NCBI GenBank assembly: GCA_023229795.1
Contig: JALNYP010000092.1
Span: forward strand, 1-5,930
Reading direction: 5' to 3'
Length of the DNA: 5,930 nt
Source of the DNA: Syntrophobacterales bacterium
Lineage (GTDB): Bacteria > Desulfobacterota > Desulfobaccia > Desulfobaccales > 0-14-0-80-60-11
The notes under the pieces are model-generated. The model had not been told where the DNA came from, ran no database searches, and saw only the letters and a list, made by a program, of their open reading frames with translations. This document shows positions 1 to 5,930 of the stretch, piece by piece. The translations under genes were made by a program, and so were the position numbers. Every line of letters begins with the position of its first letter. Within the stretch, counting starts at the first letter, position 1.

Positions 1-5
1 AAGAT

Positions 6-102
6 TGTGTTACAATGGGCCATAGTCCGAAATCTCCTTTCTGTTTAATGGGTTATGGCTAACACATTTTAACAGATTCACAGGAGATTTCGGGCTTTTT
101 TT
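6..102 (+). other. Candidate attenuator or pseudoknotted RNA overlapping the terminator
   Basis: A second set of arms crosses the terminator stem. Bases 6-12 are complementary to 60-66 and bases 19-24 to 54-59, giving 13 base pairs interrupted only by a six-base bulge at 13-18. The 5' arm of the terminator (27-38) lies in the loop of this upstream hairpin and its 3' arm (82-93) lies beyond it. The two stems therefore either form an H-type pseudoknot or exclude some of each other's pairs, as in an anti-terminator. Pairing was read by eye; no energy calculation was made. No known riboswitch class was recognised. The next gene starts 227 bases after the T tract, so the regulated target, if any, is uncertain. 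Confidence 0.35.
24..102 (+). terminator. Rho-independent terminator with a long imperfect hairpin
   Basis: Bases 27-38 are an exact reverse complement of 82-93 (12 bp). The stem extends outward with one G-U pair (26/94) and two Watson-Crick pairs (25/95 and 24/96), and it runs directly into seven T at 96-102. The enclosed 43 bases also fold in a nested way: 41-45 with 71-75, 47-50 with 65-68, and 52-55 with 60-63 around a four-base loop. A GC-containing stem followed by a T tract is the standard form of an intrinsic terminator on the + strand. It probably ends a transcript entering from the left of the window, whose gene is not visible. The stem is much longer than most terminators, so an attenuator or the 3' end of a small RNA is also possible. 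Confidence 0.7.
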
Positions 103-130
103 AATCAGTTAACCGGACAGAACTGACATT

Positions 131-200
131 GATAATAAATTTACATTATTTAATAGTTATGTTATATATTACAAGGCGAGAGGGCGATAATAAGTTTACT
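131..200. repeat. Imperfect 15-base direct repeat (131-145 and 186-200)
   Basis: Bases 131-145 and 186-200 agree at 13 of 15 positions; both begin GATAATAA and continue (A/G)TTTAC. The copies start 55 bases apart in the AT-rich stretch upstream of the small gene at 330. Paired sites flanking a possible promoter would suit a DNA-binding regulator, but AT-rich DNA yields such matches easily and no regulator is encoded in the window. Confidence 0.35.
140..168 (+). promoter_or_regulatory. Possible sigma70-type promoter for the repeat-protein gene
   Basis: TTTACA at 140-145 and TATATA at 163-168 are separated by 17 bases, the preferred spacing, in an AT-rich context upstream of the gene at 330 and downstream of the terminator. 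An alternative -10, TATATT at 165-170, fits the box better but gives a spacing of 19. The boxes match the consensus only partly, and this stretch offers other candidates (for example TTGATA at 129-134). It would leave a 5' leader of about 150 bases. Confidence 0.3.
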
Positions 201-274
201 CCTTCATTAATCCTCACCTCAAAAGCTTTTCAACCGCTGCCGTTCATTGCAGTGACATAATTATTTCTCCTGAG

Positions 275-317
275 AAGCAAAGATTGCTTACAGCCTTGAG
301 AACATTTCTCATCAAGG
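275..317 (+). promoter_or_regulatory. Two small hairpins in the leader, the second touching the ribosome binding site
   Basis: Bases 275-280 and 284-289 form a perfect 6-bp hairpin with a three-base loop. Bases 294-299 and 312-317 are also exactly complementary (6 bp); this stem covers the first bases of the purine-rich ribosome binding site that follows at 314-321. An inner alternative pairs 298-302 with 306-310. If the second stem forms in the mRNA it could limit ribosome access to the start at 330. This is inference from complementarity alone. Confidence 0.35.
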
Positions 318-321
318 GGGG
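314..321 (+). promoter_or_regulatory. Ribosome binding site for the 330 start
   Basis: AAGGGGGG lies eight bases before the ATG at 330. It is a purine-rich Shine-Dalgarno-like run at the usual distance, although it is richer in G than the AGGAGG consensus. It supports ATG 330 rather than the out-of-frame ATG-less opening upstream. Confidence 0.6.
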
Positions 322-329
322 ATTGGATT

Positions 330-710
330 ATGACTACGATCAAGGGTTATTCCGACCAATTAGTGACCACGGTGATGAACTCCGGGGCCTTCGAACGCTA
401 CCCGGATTGGAGCGGCCCTATGGCGAGGCAGCTGGCGCGCGAGGCCTGCCGGAGACTAGAGTTGGACGAGATCTCTCGGCACGGCATAGCCCTGAAAGGC
501 CTGGCTATGGAGGCTCTCAACCTGGCCCAGGTGCTCCTCCTCCTGGAGCCAGGCCCAAACTTCCCTCAGGATGGGGCCCCCCTGGCGAAACACGCGTGTC
601 AGAGGTTGAAGGTGGACGAAACATCTCCGTACGGTCTGGCTATGATGGCTTTGGCTTTGGAGGCGTTTAACCTGGTGAAGCTGTTGGCCCAGCCACTTAG
701 ACCCCAGTAG
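330..710 (+). CDS. Hypothetical protein with two tandem ~36-residue helical repeats
   Basis: A 126-residue protein that I do not recognise. Residues 35-70 and 85-120 are two copies of one unit, 18 of 36 positions identical, offset by exactly 50 residues. The shared pattern is LA-x-x-AC-x-RL, then DE-x-S-x-x-G, then LA-x-EA-x-NL. Each copy looks like two short amphipathic helices joined at the conserved Gly. A linker with several Pro and Gly (about 73-84) separates them. Residues 1-34 form an N-terminal segment with no clear match. There is no signal peptide or convincing membrane segment, so a cytoplasmic protein is likely. The single conserved Cys in each repeat (40 and 90) is notable. Codons favour G or C in the third position, like the large gene downstream, which argues for a real, resident gene. 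The start is chosen for its ribosome binding site; the frame ends at TAG 708-710. Paired helical repeats often serve protein-protein contact, but no function can be assigned. Confidence 0.7.
   Translation: MTTIKGYSDQLVTTVMNSGAFERYPDWSGPMARQLAREACRRLELDEISRHGIALKGLAMEALNLAQVLLLLEPGPNFPQDGAPLAKHACQRLKVDETSPYGLAMMALALEAFNLVKLLAQPLRPQ
432..689 (+). repeat. In-frame internal duplication within the small gene (432-539 and 582-689)
   Basis: These two 108-base segments encode residues 35-70 and 85-120 of the 126-residue protein. They align without gaps at a period of 150 bases. At the protein level half of the positions are identical and many others are conservative (Arg/Lys, Leu/Val, Ile/Leu). The DNA copies have diverged, so the duplication is old and has been held by selection on the protein rather than being a recent slippage product. 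Confidence 0.75.
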
Positions 711-977
711 TGGATGCCGCCCGGGATCTCAACCGGGTAGTGGTAGGTGCAAGTAGTTGAGCCAACCTCTGTAACCGAGTAGCAGGGGGGAATCTTACCC
801 CCACGCCCTCACAGATCGTCAGCCCTTTTAAGCGACCCTACCGATCAACCAAAGAAGTATTCCTAATGGCCTAGTCTTGGGGATTCCTATTAGCCGCCTT
901 TCAACACAAATCAAGAGTCTTTCGTCAGATTTCGGTTTAGTCGCCCGAGTAGCCCAAATAAAGAGGAGACCTCAAGA
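711..977. other. Non-coding gap, structured in its left half, little seen in its right half
   Basis: No credible reading frame is present on either strand. Bases 720-815 are rich in inverted repeats: 720-724 with 733-737; alternatively 728-733 with 756-761; a G5/C5 hairpin at 786-790 and 798-802; and an enclosing 768-772 with 811-815. Read on the minus strand, the segment around 773-816 (GATCTGTGAGGGC, then a G/C hairpin, then CTACTCG) resembles the stretch that commonly follows the reverse-transcriptase gene of bacterial group II introns; this comparison is from memory. No T tract follows the hairpins on the + strand, so they do not form a clear terminator for the small gene. From about 816 to 960 I see only a 7-base direct repeat (ATTCCTA at 859-865 and 883-889) and no convincing promoter, although the large gene must be transcribed from somewhere here or further upstream. 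Confidence 0.4.
963..968 (+). promoter_or_regulatory. Ribosome binding site of the glucan synthase gene
   Basis: GAGGAG, within AAGAGGAG, lies nine bases before the ATG at 978. This near-consensus Shine-Dalgarno sequence fixes the start of the large gene and makes the next in-frame ATG (residue 45) unlikely to be the start. Confidence 0.75.
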
Positions 978-3900
978 ATGGCGGTAAGCAGCAAAACCAT
1001 TCACGAGCTCTTACTTCGCCTGAGGTCTTTCCTTCCGGGAGGCGGCTTAGGGGGAAGGTATGCCGTTGACGAGCCTCCACTGCGGTCGGAGTTGTTCAGC
1101 GCCGGTCAGATGGAGCAGCATGGCAAGACTCTGGCGAGCTCGCACCAGTTGAGCCCGGGACGCCCTCAGGGGCGGCTGTTGAAGCGGCTGGCCGAGAATA
1201 AAGCCGTCCTCATTGGAGTCCGCAACCTGCTGACTGAGGCGGTCAAGGCCAACCGCCGGATTACCCCGGCCGGGGAATGGCTGCTCGACAACTTTTATCT
1301 GATCGAAGAGCAGATTCGCACCGCCAAGCGGCATTTGCCCAAGGGTTACAGCCTGGAACTGCCGCGCCTGCTAAACGGCCCATCGGCAGGGCTCCCGCGG
1401 GTGTATGACCTGGCCCTGGAAACGATCTCCCACGGCGATGGCCGGGTGGATCCGGAAGCTCTCAGCAGTTTCATTGCCGCCTACCAGACCGTTACAGCCC
1501 TGAAGTTGGGTGAATTGTGGGCCATTCCCATCATGCTCCGCATCGCCCTGATCGAAAATCTGCGACGCGTGGCGGCCCGGATCGCCACCGACAGGATCGA
1601 CCGAAACCTCGCCGACTATTGGGCGGACCAGATGACGGAGATCGCCGAGCAAGACCCGAAAAGCTTGATTCTGGTAATCGCCGATATGGCGCGGTCGAAT
1701 CCGCCAATGGTGAGCTCATTTGTGGCGGAACTGACGCGCCGGTTACAGGGGCAGGGGCCCGACCTGGCCTTGCCGCTCACCTGGATCGAGCAGCGGTTGG
1801 CCGAATCCGGGTGGACGAGCAAGGGATTGGTGCAGTCGGAGAATCAACAACAGGCCGCCGATCAGGTCTCCATGAGCAACAGCATCGGCAGCCTCCGGTT
1901 CCTGGGAGCGATGGATTGGCGCGTTTTCGTCGAGACGCTGAGCGTGGTCGAGCAGACCCTGCGTCAGGATCCCAGTGACGTCTACAGCAAGATGGATTTT
2001 GCCACCCGTGACCGCTACCGCCATGTCGTCGAGGAGATCACCAAGAGCAGCCGGCACTCCGAAAGCCAGGTGGCGCATGAGGCGATCCAACTGGCCTTTG
2101 AGGGCGCGGCCAGGAAAGGCGCCGGCAACCGCACGGCCCATGTCGGCTTTTACCTGATCGCTCAGGGATTGGCGCAACTCGAACGGACCTTAGAACTGCG
2201 CCGCTCCCCTTTGGCGGCGCTGCGCAGAGTGAGCCGCCGGTTTCCCTTGCTGCTGTATGTCGGCACGATCATGCTGGTTACGGCCATCATTACCGGCAGC
2301 TTCCTGGCGAAGGCGCAGGCCGATGGGCTATCCGGTTGGCTAATCGGGCTGATCGGGGTCCTCTCGCTCTTGGGCGCCAGCCATCTGGCGATAGCTTTGG
2401 TAAACTGGCTGGCGACTTTGCTGGTGAGGCCGCAGCCGCTGCCGCGCCTGGACTTCTCCGCAGGAATTCCGCCGGAATCCAGCACCCTTGTGGTGGTCCC
2501 GACCATGCTCACGAGCCCTCAGAACATTGCGGCTCTGATCGAAGCTCTGGAAGTCCGGTTCCTGGCAAATCGGGGCGAGAACCTGCACTTCGGCCTGCTC
2601 ACTGATTTCCGGGATGCGCCCGCAGAGACGCTGCCGGAGGACGAGCCGCTGGTGAATCTGGCCCGGCAGGGCATCGAAGAGTTGAATGAAAAATACCGGA
2701 GCAGTCAAGGCGATATTTTCTTCCTCTTTCATCGCCCGCGTCGCTGGAATCCCCTTGAGCAGATTTGGATGGGTTACGAGCGCAAGCGCGGCAAGCTCTC
2801 GGCTCTGAATTCCTTTTTGCGCGGCGGCTCCAAGGATTGCTTCTCCCTCGTCGTTGGTGCGGTTGAAGTCTTAGCGGGCGTGCAATACGTGATCACCCTG
2901 GACACCGATACGCAACTGCCCCGCGACTCGGCGTGGCAGCTGGTGGGAGCCATGGCGCACCCCTTGAACCGGCCGCAGTTCGATGAGGACCAGCAGCTTG
3001 TCTGTGAGGGGTACGGCATCCAGCAGCCCCGCGTGGCCGTGAGTCTGCCCGGCACGAACCGGTCGCGGTATGCGCGACTCTGGGGGAGTGATCCGGGCAT
3101 CGATCCGTATACGCACGCCGTCTCCGATGTTTACCAGGACCTGTTCCAGGAAGGCTCGTTCATCGGCAAGGGCATCTATGAGGTCAATGCGTTTGAGCAG
3201 GCGCTCAACGGCCGCTTCCCCGAAAACCGGATTCTCAGCCATGATCTTCTGGAAGGATGCTACGCCCGGGCCGGGCTGTTGAGTGATGTCCAGTTATACG
3301 AGGAATACCCCTCTCGTTATAGCGCCGACGTGAGCCGCCGACACCGTTGGATTCGCGGGGATTGGCATATTGCCCGGTGGCTGCTGCCAGGGGTTCCCGG
3401 CCCTGGCCCACACCTTCAGAAGAATCCGCTCTCAGGGCTATCCCGCTGGAAGATCTTCGACAACTTGCGCCGTAGTCTCGTGTCCGCGGCGTTGACGCTC
3501 CTGTTGCTCCTGGGCTGGACGGTCTTGTCAGCAGCCTGGTTTTGGACCTTGTCGGTGATCGGCATCATCTTTATCCCTTCTTTATTTGCCTCTCTGCTGG
3601 AAATGGTCCAGAAGCCGGGCGATGTGCTTCTGGGCCAGCACCTCACTGCCCTAAGGCGCTCGGCTGGCCGACACTTCGCTCAGGCTGCCTTTACGCTCGT
3701 GTGTCTCCCCTATGAGGCATTTTTCAGTCTGGATGCGATTATCCGCACAGGCGTCCGGATACTGATTACCCACAAGCGGCTTCTCGAATGGAATCCGTCG
3801 GGTGATCGGGAGCGCCCGAACCGCTCGGACCTCGTCGCCTCCTTTCAGGCGATGTGGATTGCCCCCGTTATTGCTTTAGCCGCGGCGATCTACCTGGCGT

Positions 3901-5930
3901 TTTCGAAGCTAGCCGGGTTATGGGTGGCTGGGCCCATACTGGGCCTCTGGTTGGCCTCCCCGGTGATCGCCTGGTGGATCAGTCGACCGCTCACTCGCCG
4001 CGCCGCCAGATTGGCGGCCGACCAGACCCGCTTCCTCCAGAAGATTTCCCGAAAGACCTGGGCGTTCTTCGAGACCTTCGTCGGCCCGGAAGATCATTGG
4101 CTACCGCCGGATAACTATCAGGAGCATCCCGTGGCCAGGGTCGCTCATCGCACCTCGCCAACCAACATGGGACTGGCGCTCTTGGCGAATTTAGCCGCCT
4201 ACGACTTCGGCTACATCTCAGCCGGACGACTTGTGGAACGCACGGCGAATACCCTCCACACGATGGCAGCGTTGGAGCGACACCGAAGCCACTTCTACAA
4301 CTGGTACGACACGCAATCTCTGCAGCCACTATTGCCCAAATACATTTCGACCGTTGACAGTGGCAACCTGGCGGGCCATCTGCTGACCTTGCGGGCCGGT
4401 CTGCTCGCACTTCCCGATCACCAAATTCTGGACGCGCGCTGGTTTGATGGACTGAGTGACACGCTATGGATTATCGTGGACACGGCGGGAGGAGCCACTC
4501 CGGCCCCGCTGGCGAAACTTCAAAAGGATTTGGCGTCCGCAGCCGATTCCCGGCCAACCACGCTGGCAGCGGCGCGGCTGTGCCTCGACCGGCTGGCGAC
4601 GTCCGCCGAGAATTTGGTCCGCAGCCTCGACGCCGATCCCGAGAGCCAATTGCGCTGGTGGGCGCAGAGCCTGTTCCGGCAGTGCCGGGATGCCCTCGAT
4701 GAATTGACTTTTCTCGCTCCGTGGACCTTACTGCCGGCTTCGTTCGGTATTCTTAGCGAGTTCCACGGTATCGGCGAGAATCCGACGCTGCGCCAATTGG
4801 CCAAGCTTGAAGTGGATCTGCTGGCAGCCATCGCGCCTCAGCTCGCTTTGGCGGTAACGCCCGAGGAGTGCGCCCGCTTTGATAAGCTGCGACGGCTCAT
4901 CACGAAGGCCAGCCAGCGCGCCGCAGACAGAATTGCGGCTATCGAAGGGCTGGCTCGGCAATCCAGTGAACTCGCCCGGATGGAGTATGATTTTCTGTTC
5001 GACCAGACGCGTCACTTAATGGCTATCGGCTACAATGTGAGCGAGCGTCGGCTGGACTCGAGTTACTACGATCTGCTGGCTTCGGAAGCGAGATTGCCCA
5101 CGTTCGTGGCGATTGCTCAAGGAGAGTTGCCGCAGGAGAGCTGGTTTGCCCTGGGACGTCTCCTCACGAGCGTCGGGGGAGAATCGCTTCTTCTGTCGTG
5201 GAGCGGGTCCATGTTCGAATACCTCATGCCGCTTCTGGTCATGCCGACCTACGAAAACACGTTGCTCGACCAGACCTGTAAGGTGGCGGTGGAGAGGCAG
5301 ATCGCGTATGGCAAGAAGCGCGGCGTGCCGTGGGGCATTTCGGAATCCGGTTACAATGCCATCGACATTCATCTCAACTACCAGTACCGCGCCTTTGGCG
5401 TGCCCGGCTTGGGACTCAAGCGCGGACTGTCCGAGGACCTGGTCATTGCCCCGTATGCCTCAGCGCTGGCGCTGATGGTGGCGCCTGAGGAAGCCTGTTT
5501 GAATCTCGAGCAACTGACCGCGGCGGGGTTTGAGGGAAAATTTGGCTTCTATGAAGCGATCGACTACACGCCTTCGCGACTGCCCCGCGGCCAATCGAGC
5601 GCCGTGGTTCGGTCCTTCATGGCCCATCACCAGGGCATGAGCTTCCTTTCCCTGGCCTATCTGCTCCTGGACCGGCCGATGCAGAAGCGCTTCGAGTCGG
5701 ACCCTTTGTTCCAGGCGACCATGTTGTTGCTCCAGGAGCGCATCCCCAAAGCCACGACGTTCTATGTACACACCGACGAAATCACCGGTTCACAACCGAC
5801 CTCCAGTGTTCCGGAGACACCGGTGCGAGTTTTCAATAGCCCCGATACGCCGATACCGGAAGTGCAGTTGCTGTCGAATGGCAGATATCATGTGATGCTC
5901 ACCAACGCCGGCGGCGGTTACAGTCGTTGG
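978..5930 (+). CDS. ndvB: Cyclic beta-1,2-glucan synthase-like protein (NdvB/Cgs family), 3' end outside the window
   Basis: The frame stays open for 1,651 codons to the right edge; family members have about 2,800 residues, so the C-terminal part is missing. Family role: an inner-membrane enzyme that polymerises UDP-glucose into beta-1,2-glucan, controls its length and cyclises it for the periplasm. Seen here: an N-terminal helical region with the family block ELWAIPIMLR (179-188); membrane segments near 422-443 and 453-477; and a GT84 glycosyltransferase with Asp543 (LLTDFRD), DTD at 642-644, HDLLEG at 755-760 and RRHRW at 787-791 (the R-x-x-R-W signature). Further membrane segments lie near 833-876, possibly 901-916, and 958-1002. 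The glycoamylase-like (PF10091; GH189-type cyclisation) domain covers about 1020-1575, with FFETFVGPED, RTSPTNMG (1058-1065), YNWYDTQSL, STVDSGNLAGHL, SWSGSMFEYLMP (1407-1418), GVPWGISESGYN (1449-1460) and AHHQGMSFL (1549-1557). The start of the GH94 sandwich domain follows (FNSPDTP to GGGYSRW). The key GT residues are intact and there is no frameshift. The exact product was not proven for this protein; the symbol is by family. Confidence 0.93.
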   Translation, partial: MAVSSKTIHELLLRLRSFLPGGGLGGRYAVDEPPLRSELFSAGQMEQHGKTLASSHQLSPGRPQGRLLKRLAENKAVLIGVRNLLTEAVKANRRITPAGEWLLDNFYLIEEQIRTAKRHLPKGYSLELPRLLNGPSAGLPRVYDLALETISHGDGRVDPEALSSFIAAYQTVTALKLGELWAIPIMLRIALIENLRRVAARIATDRIDRNLADYWADQMTEIAEQDPKSLILVIADMARSNPPMVSSFVAELTRRLQGQGPDLALPLTWIEQRLAESGWTSKGLVQSENQQQAADQVSMSNSIGSLRFLGAMDWRVFVETLSVVEQTLRQDPSDVYSKMDFATRDRYRHVVEEITKSSRHSESQVAHEAIQLAFEGAARKGAGNRTAHVGFYLIAQGLAQLERTLELRRSPLAALRRVSRRFPLLLYVGTIMLVTAIITGSFLAKAQADGLSGWLIGLIGVLSLLGASHLAIALVNWLATLLVRPQPLPRLDFSAGIPPESSTLVVVPTMLTSPQNIAALIEALEVRFLANRGENLHFGLLTDFRDAPAETLPEDEPLVNLARQGIEELNEKYRSSQGDIFFLFHRPRRWNPLEQIWMGYERKRGKLSALNSFLRGGSKDCFSLVVGAVEVLAGVQYVITLDTDTQLPRDSAWQLVGAMAHPLNRPQFDEDQQLVCEGYGIQQPRVAVSLPGTNRSRYARLWGSDPGIDPYTHAVSDVYQDLFQEGSFIGKGIYEVNAFEQALNGRFPENRILSHDLLEGCYARAGLLSDVQLYEEYPSRYSADVSRRHRWIRGDWHIARWLLPGVPGPGPHLQKNPLSGLSRWKIFDNLRRSLVSAALTLLLLLGWTVLSAAWFWTLSVIGIIFIPSLFASLLEMVQKPGDVLLGQHLTALRRSAGRHFAQAAFTLVCLPYEAFFSLDAIIRTGVRILITHKRLLEWNPSGDRERPNRSDLVASFQAMWIAPVIALAAAIYLAFSKLAGLWVAGPILGLWLASPVIAWWISRPLTRRAARLAADQTRFLQKISRKTWAFFETFVGPEDHWLPPDNYQEHPVARVAHRTSPTNMGLALLANLAAYDFGYISAGRLVERTANTLHTMAALERHRSHFYNWYDTQSLQPLLPKYISTVDSGNLAGHLLTLRAGLLALPDHQILDARWFDGLSDTLWIIVDTAGGATPAPLAKLQKDLASAADSRPTTLAAARLCLDRLATSAENLVRSLDADPESQLRWWAQSLFRQCRDALDELTFLAPWTLLPASFGILSEFHGIGENPTLRQLAKLEVDLLAAIAPQLALAVTPEECARFDKLRRLITKASQRAADRIAAIEGLARQSSELARMEYDFLFDQTRHLMAIGYNVSERRLDSSYYDLLASEARLPTFVAIAQGELPQESWFALGRLLTSVGGESLLLSWSGSMFEYLMPLLVMPTYENTLLDQTCKVAVERQIAYGKKRGVPWGISESGYNAIDIHLNYQYRAFGVPGLGLKRGLSEDLVIAPYASALALMVAPEEACLNLEQLTAAGFEGKFGFYEAIDYTPSRLPRGQSSAVVRSFMAHHQGMSFLSLAYLLLDRPMQKRFESDPLFQATMLLLQERIPKATTFYVHTDEITGSQPTSSVPETPVRVFNSPDTPIPEVQLLSNGRYHVMLTNAGGGYSRW

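Noticed and set aside
47..114. Possible integron attC-like site, suggested by the long imperfect hairpin and nearby GTTA/TAAC blocks
   Set aside because: The outer ends do not match the attC core consensus, the hairpin ends in a T tract as in a terminator, and there is no gene cassette arrangement.
240..272. Minus-strand mini-frame with an AGGAG sequence before ATG (encoding Met-Ser-Leu-Gln then stop)
   Set aside because: The spacing is plausible, but four codons with no following gene on that strand give no support for a leader peptide; chance is the simplest explanation.
284..670. Overlapping + strand frame of 128 codons covering most of the small gene
   Set aside because: It is out of frame with the 330-710 gene, lacks a ribosome binding site at its start, and its product is dominated by Gly, Pro and Arg, typical of a shadow of GC-rich coding DNA. 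The 330 frame shows an internal protein repeat, which the shadow does not.
1047..5771. Many minus-strand and off-frame + strand openings of 60-150 codons inside the synthase gene
   Set aside because: All lie within the continuous 978-5930 frame, whose translation carries family motifs along its whole length. The openings have no recognisable domains and are expected in GC-rich DNA.
1..5930. CRISPR array, tRNA or rRNA gene, or intact insertion sequence
   Set aside because: No regularly spaced repeats, no tRNA cloverleaf or rRNA core motifs, and no transposase reading frame or terminal inverted repeats were seen on either strand.

Overview
The window looks like chromosomal DNA from a GC-rich bacterium, with a short AT-rich intergenic patch near the left end. 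All gene-scale coding signal is on the + strand. The cell-envelope enzyme on the right suggests a Gram-negative-type bacterium: proteobacterial, or one of the environmental phyla that carry long NdvB/Cgs-like proteins. The sequence alone does not fix the taxon.

Layout. Bases 1-102 hold a long hairpin followed by seven T, which reads as a Rho-independent terminator. A second, crossing set of complementary arms in the same stretch could make it an attenuator or a pseudoknotted RNA. Bases 103-329 are AT-rich non-coding DNA with a weak promoter candidate, a 15-base imperfect direct repeat, and small hairpins just before the next start codon. Bases 330-710 encode a 126-residue protein I do not recognise; it is built around two copies of a roughly 36-residue helical unit. 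Bases 711-977 are non-coding. Their first part (about 720-815) is rich in inverted repeats and, on the minus strand, resembles the RNA that follows the reverse-transcriptase gene in bacterial group II introns. Their second part shows little.

From base 978 to the right edge one uninterrupted frame of 1,651 codons encodes most of a very large cyclic beta-1,2-glucan synthase-like protein (NdvB/Cgs family). It has an N-terminal helical region, a GT84 glycosyltransferase between membrane segments, a complete central glycoamylase-like (cyclisation) domain, and the first residues of the C-terminal GH94 (phosphorylase-like) part. The stop codon and most of the GH94 part lie beyond the window.

How the parts relate. 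In the well-studied family members the synthase builds a linear beta-1,2-glucan from UDP-glucose at the inner membrane, trims it to length and closes it into a ring that is exported to the periplasm. Nothing visible links the small repeat protein to that work except adjacency and shared orientation. The 267-base structured gap makes simple translational coupling unlikely. The least explained elements are the left-end RNA structure, the repeat protein and the structured intergenic segment.
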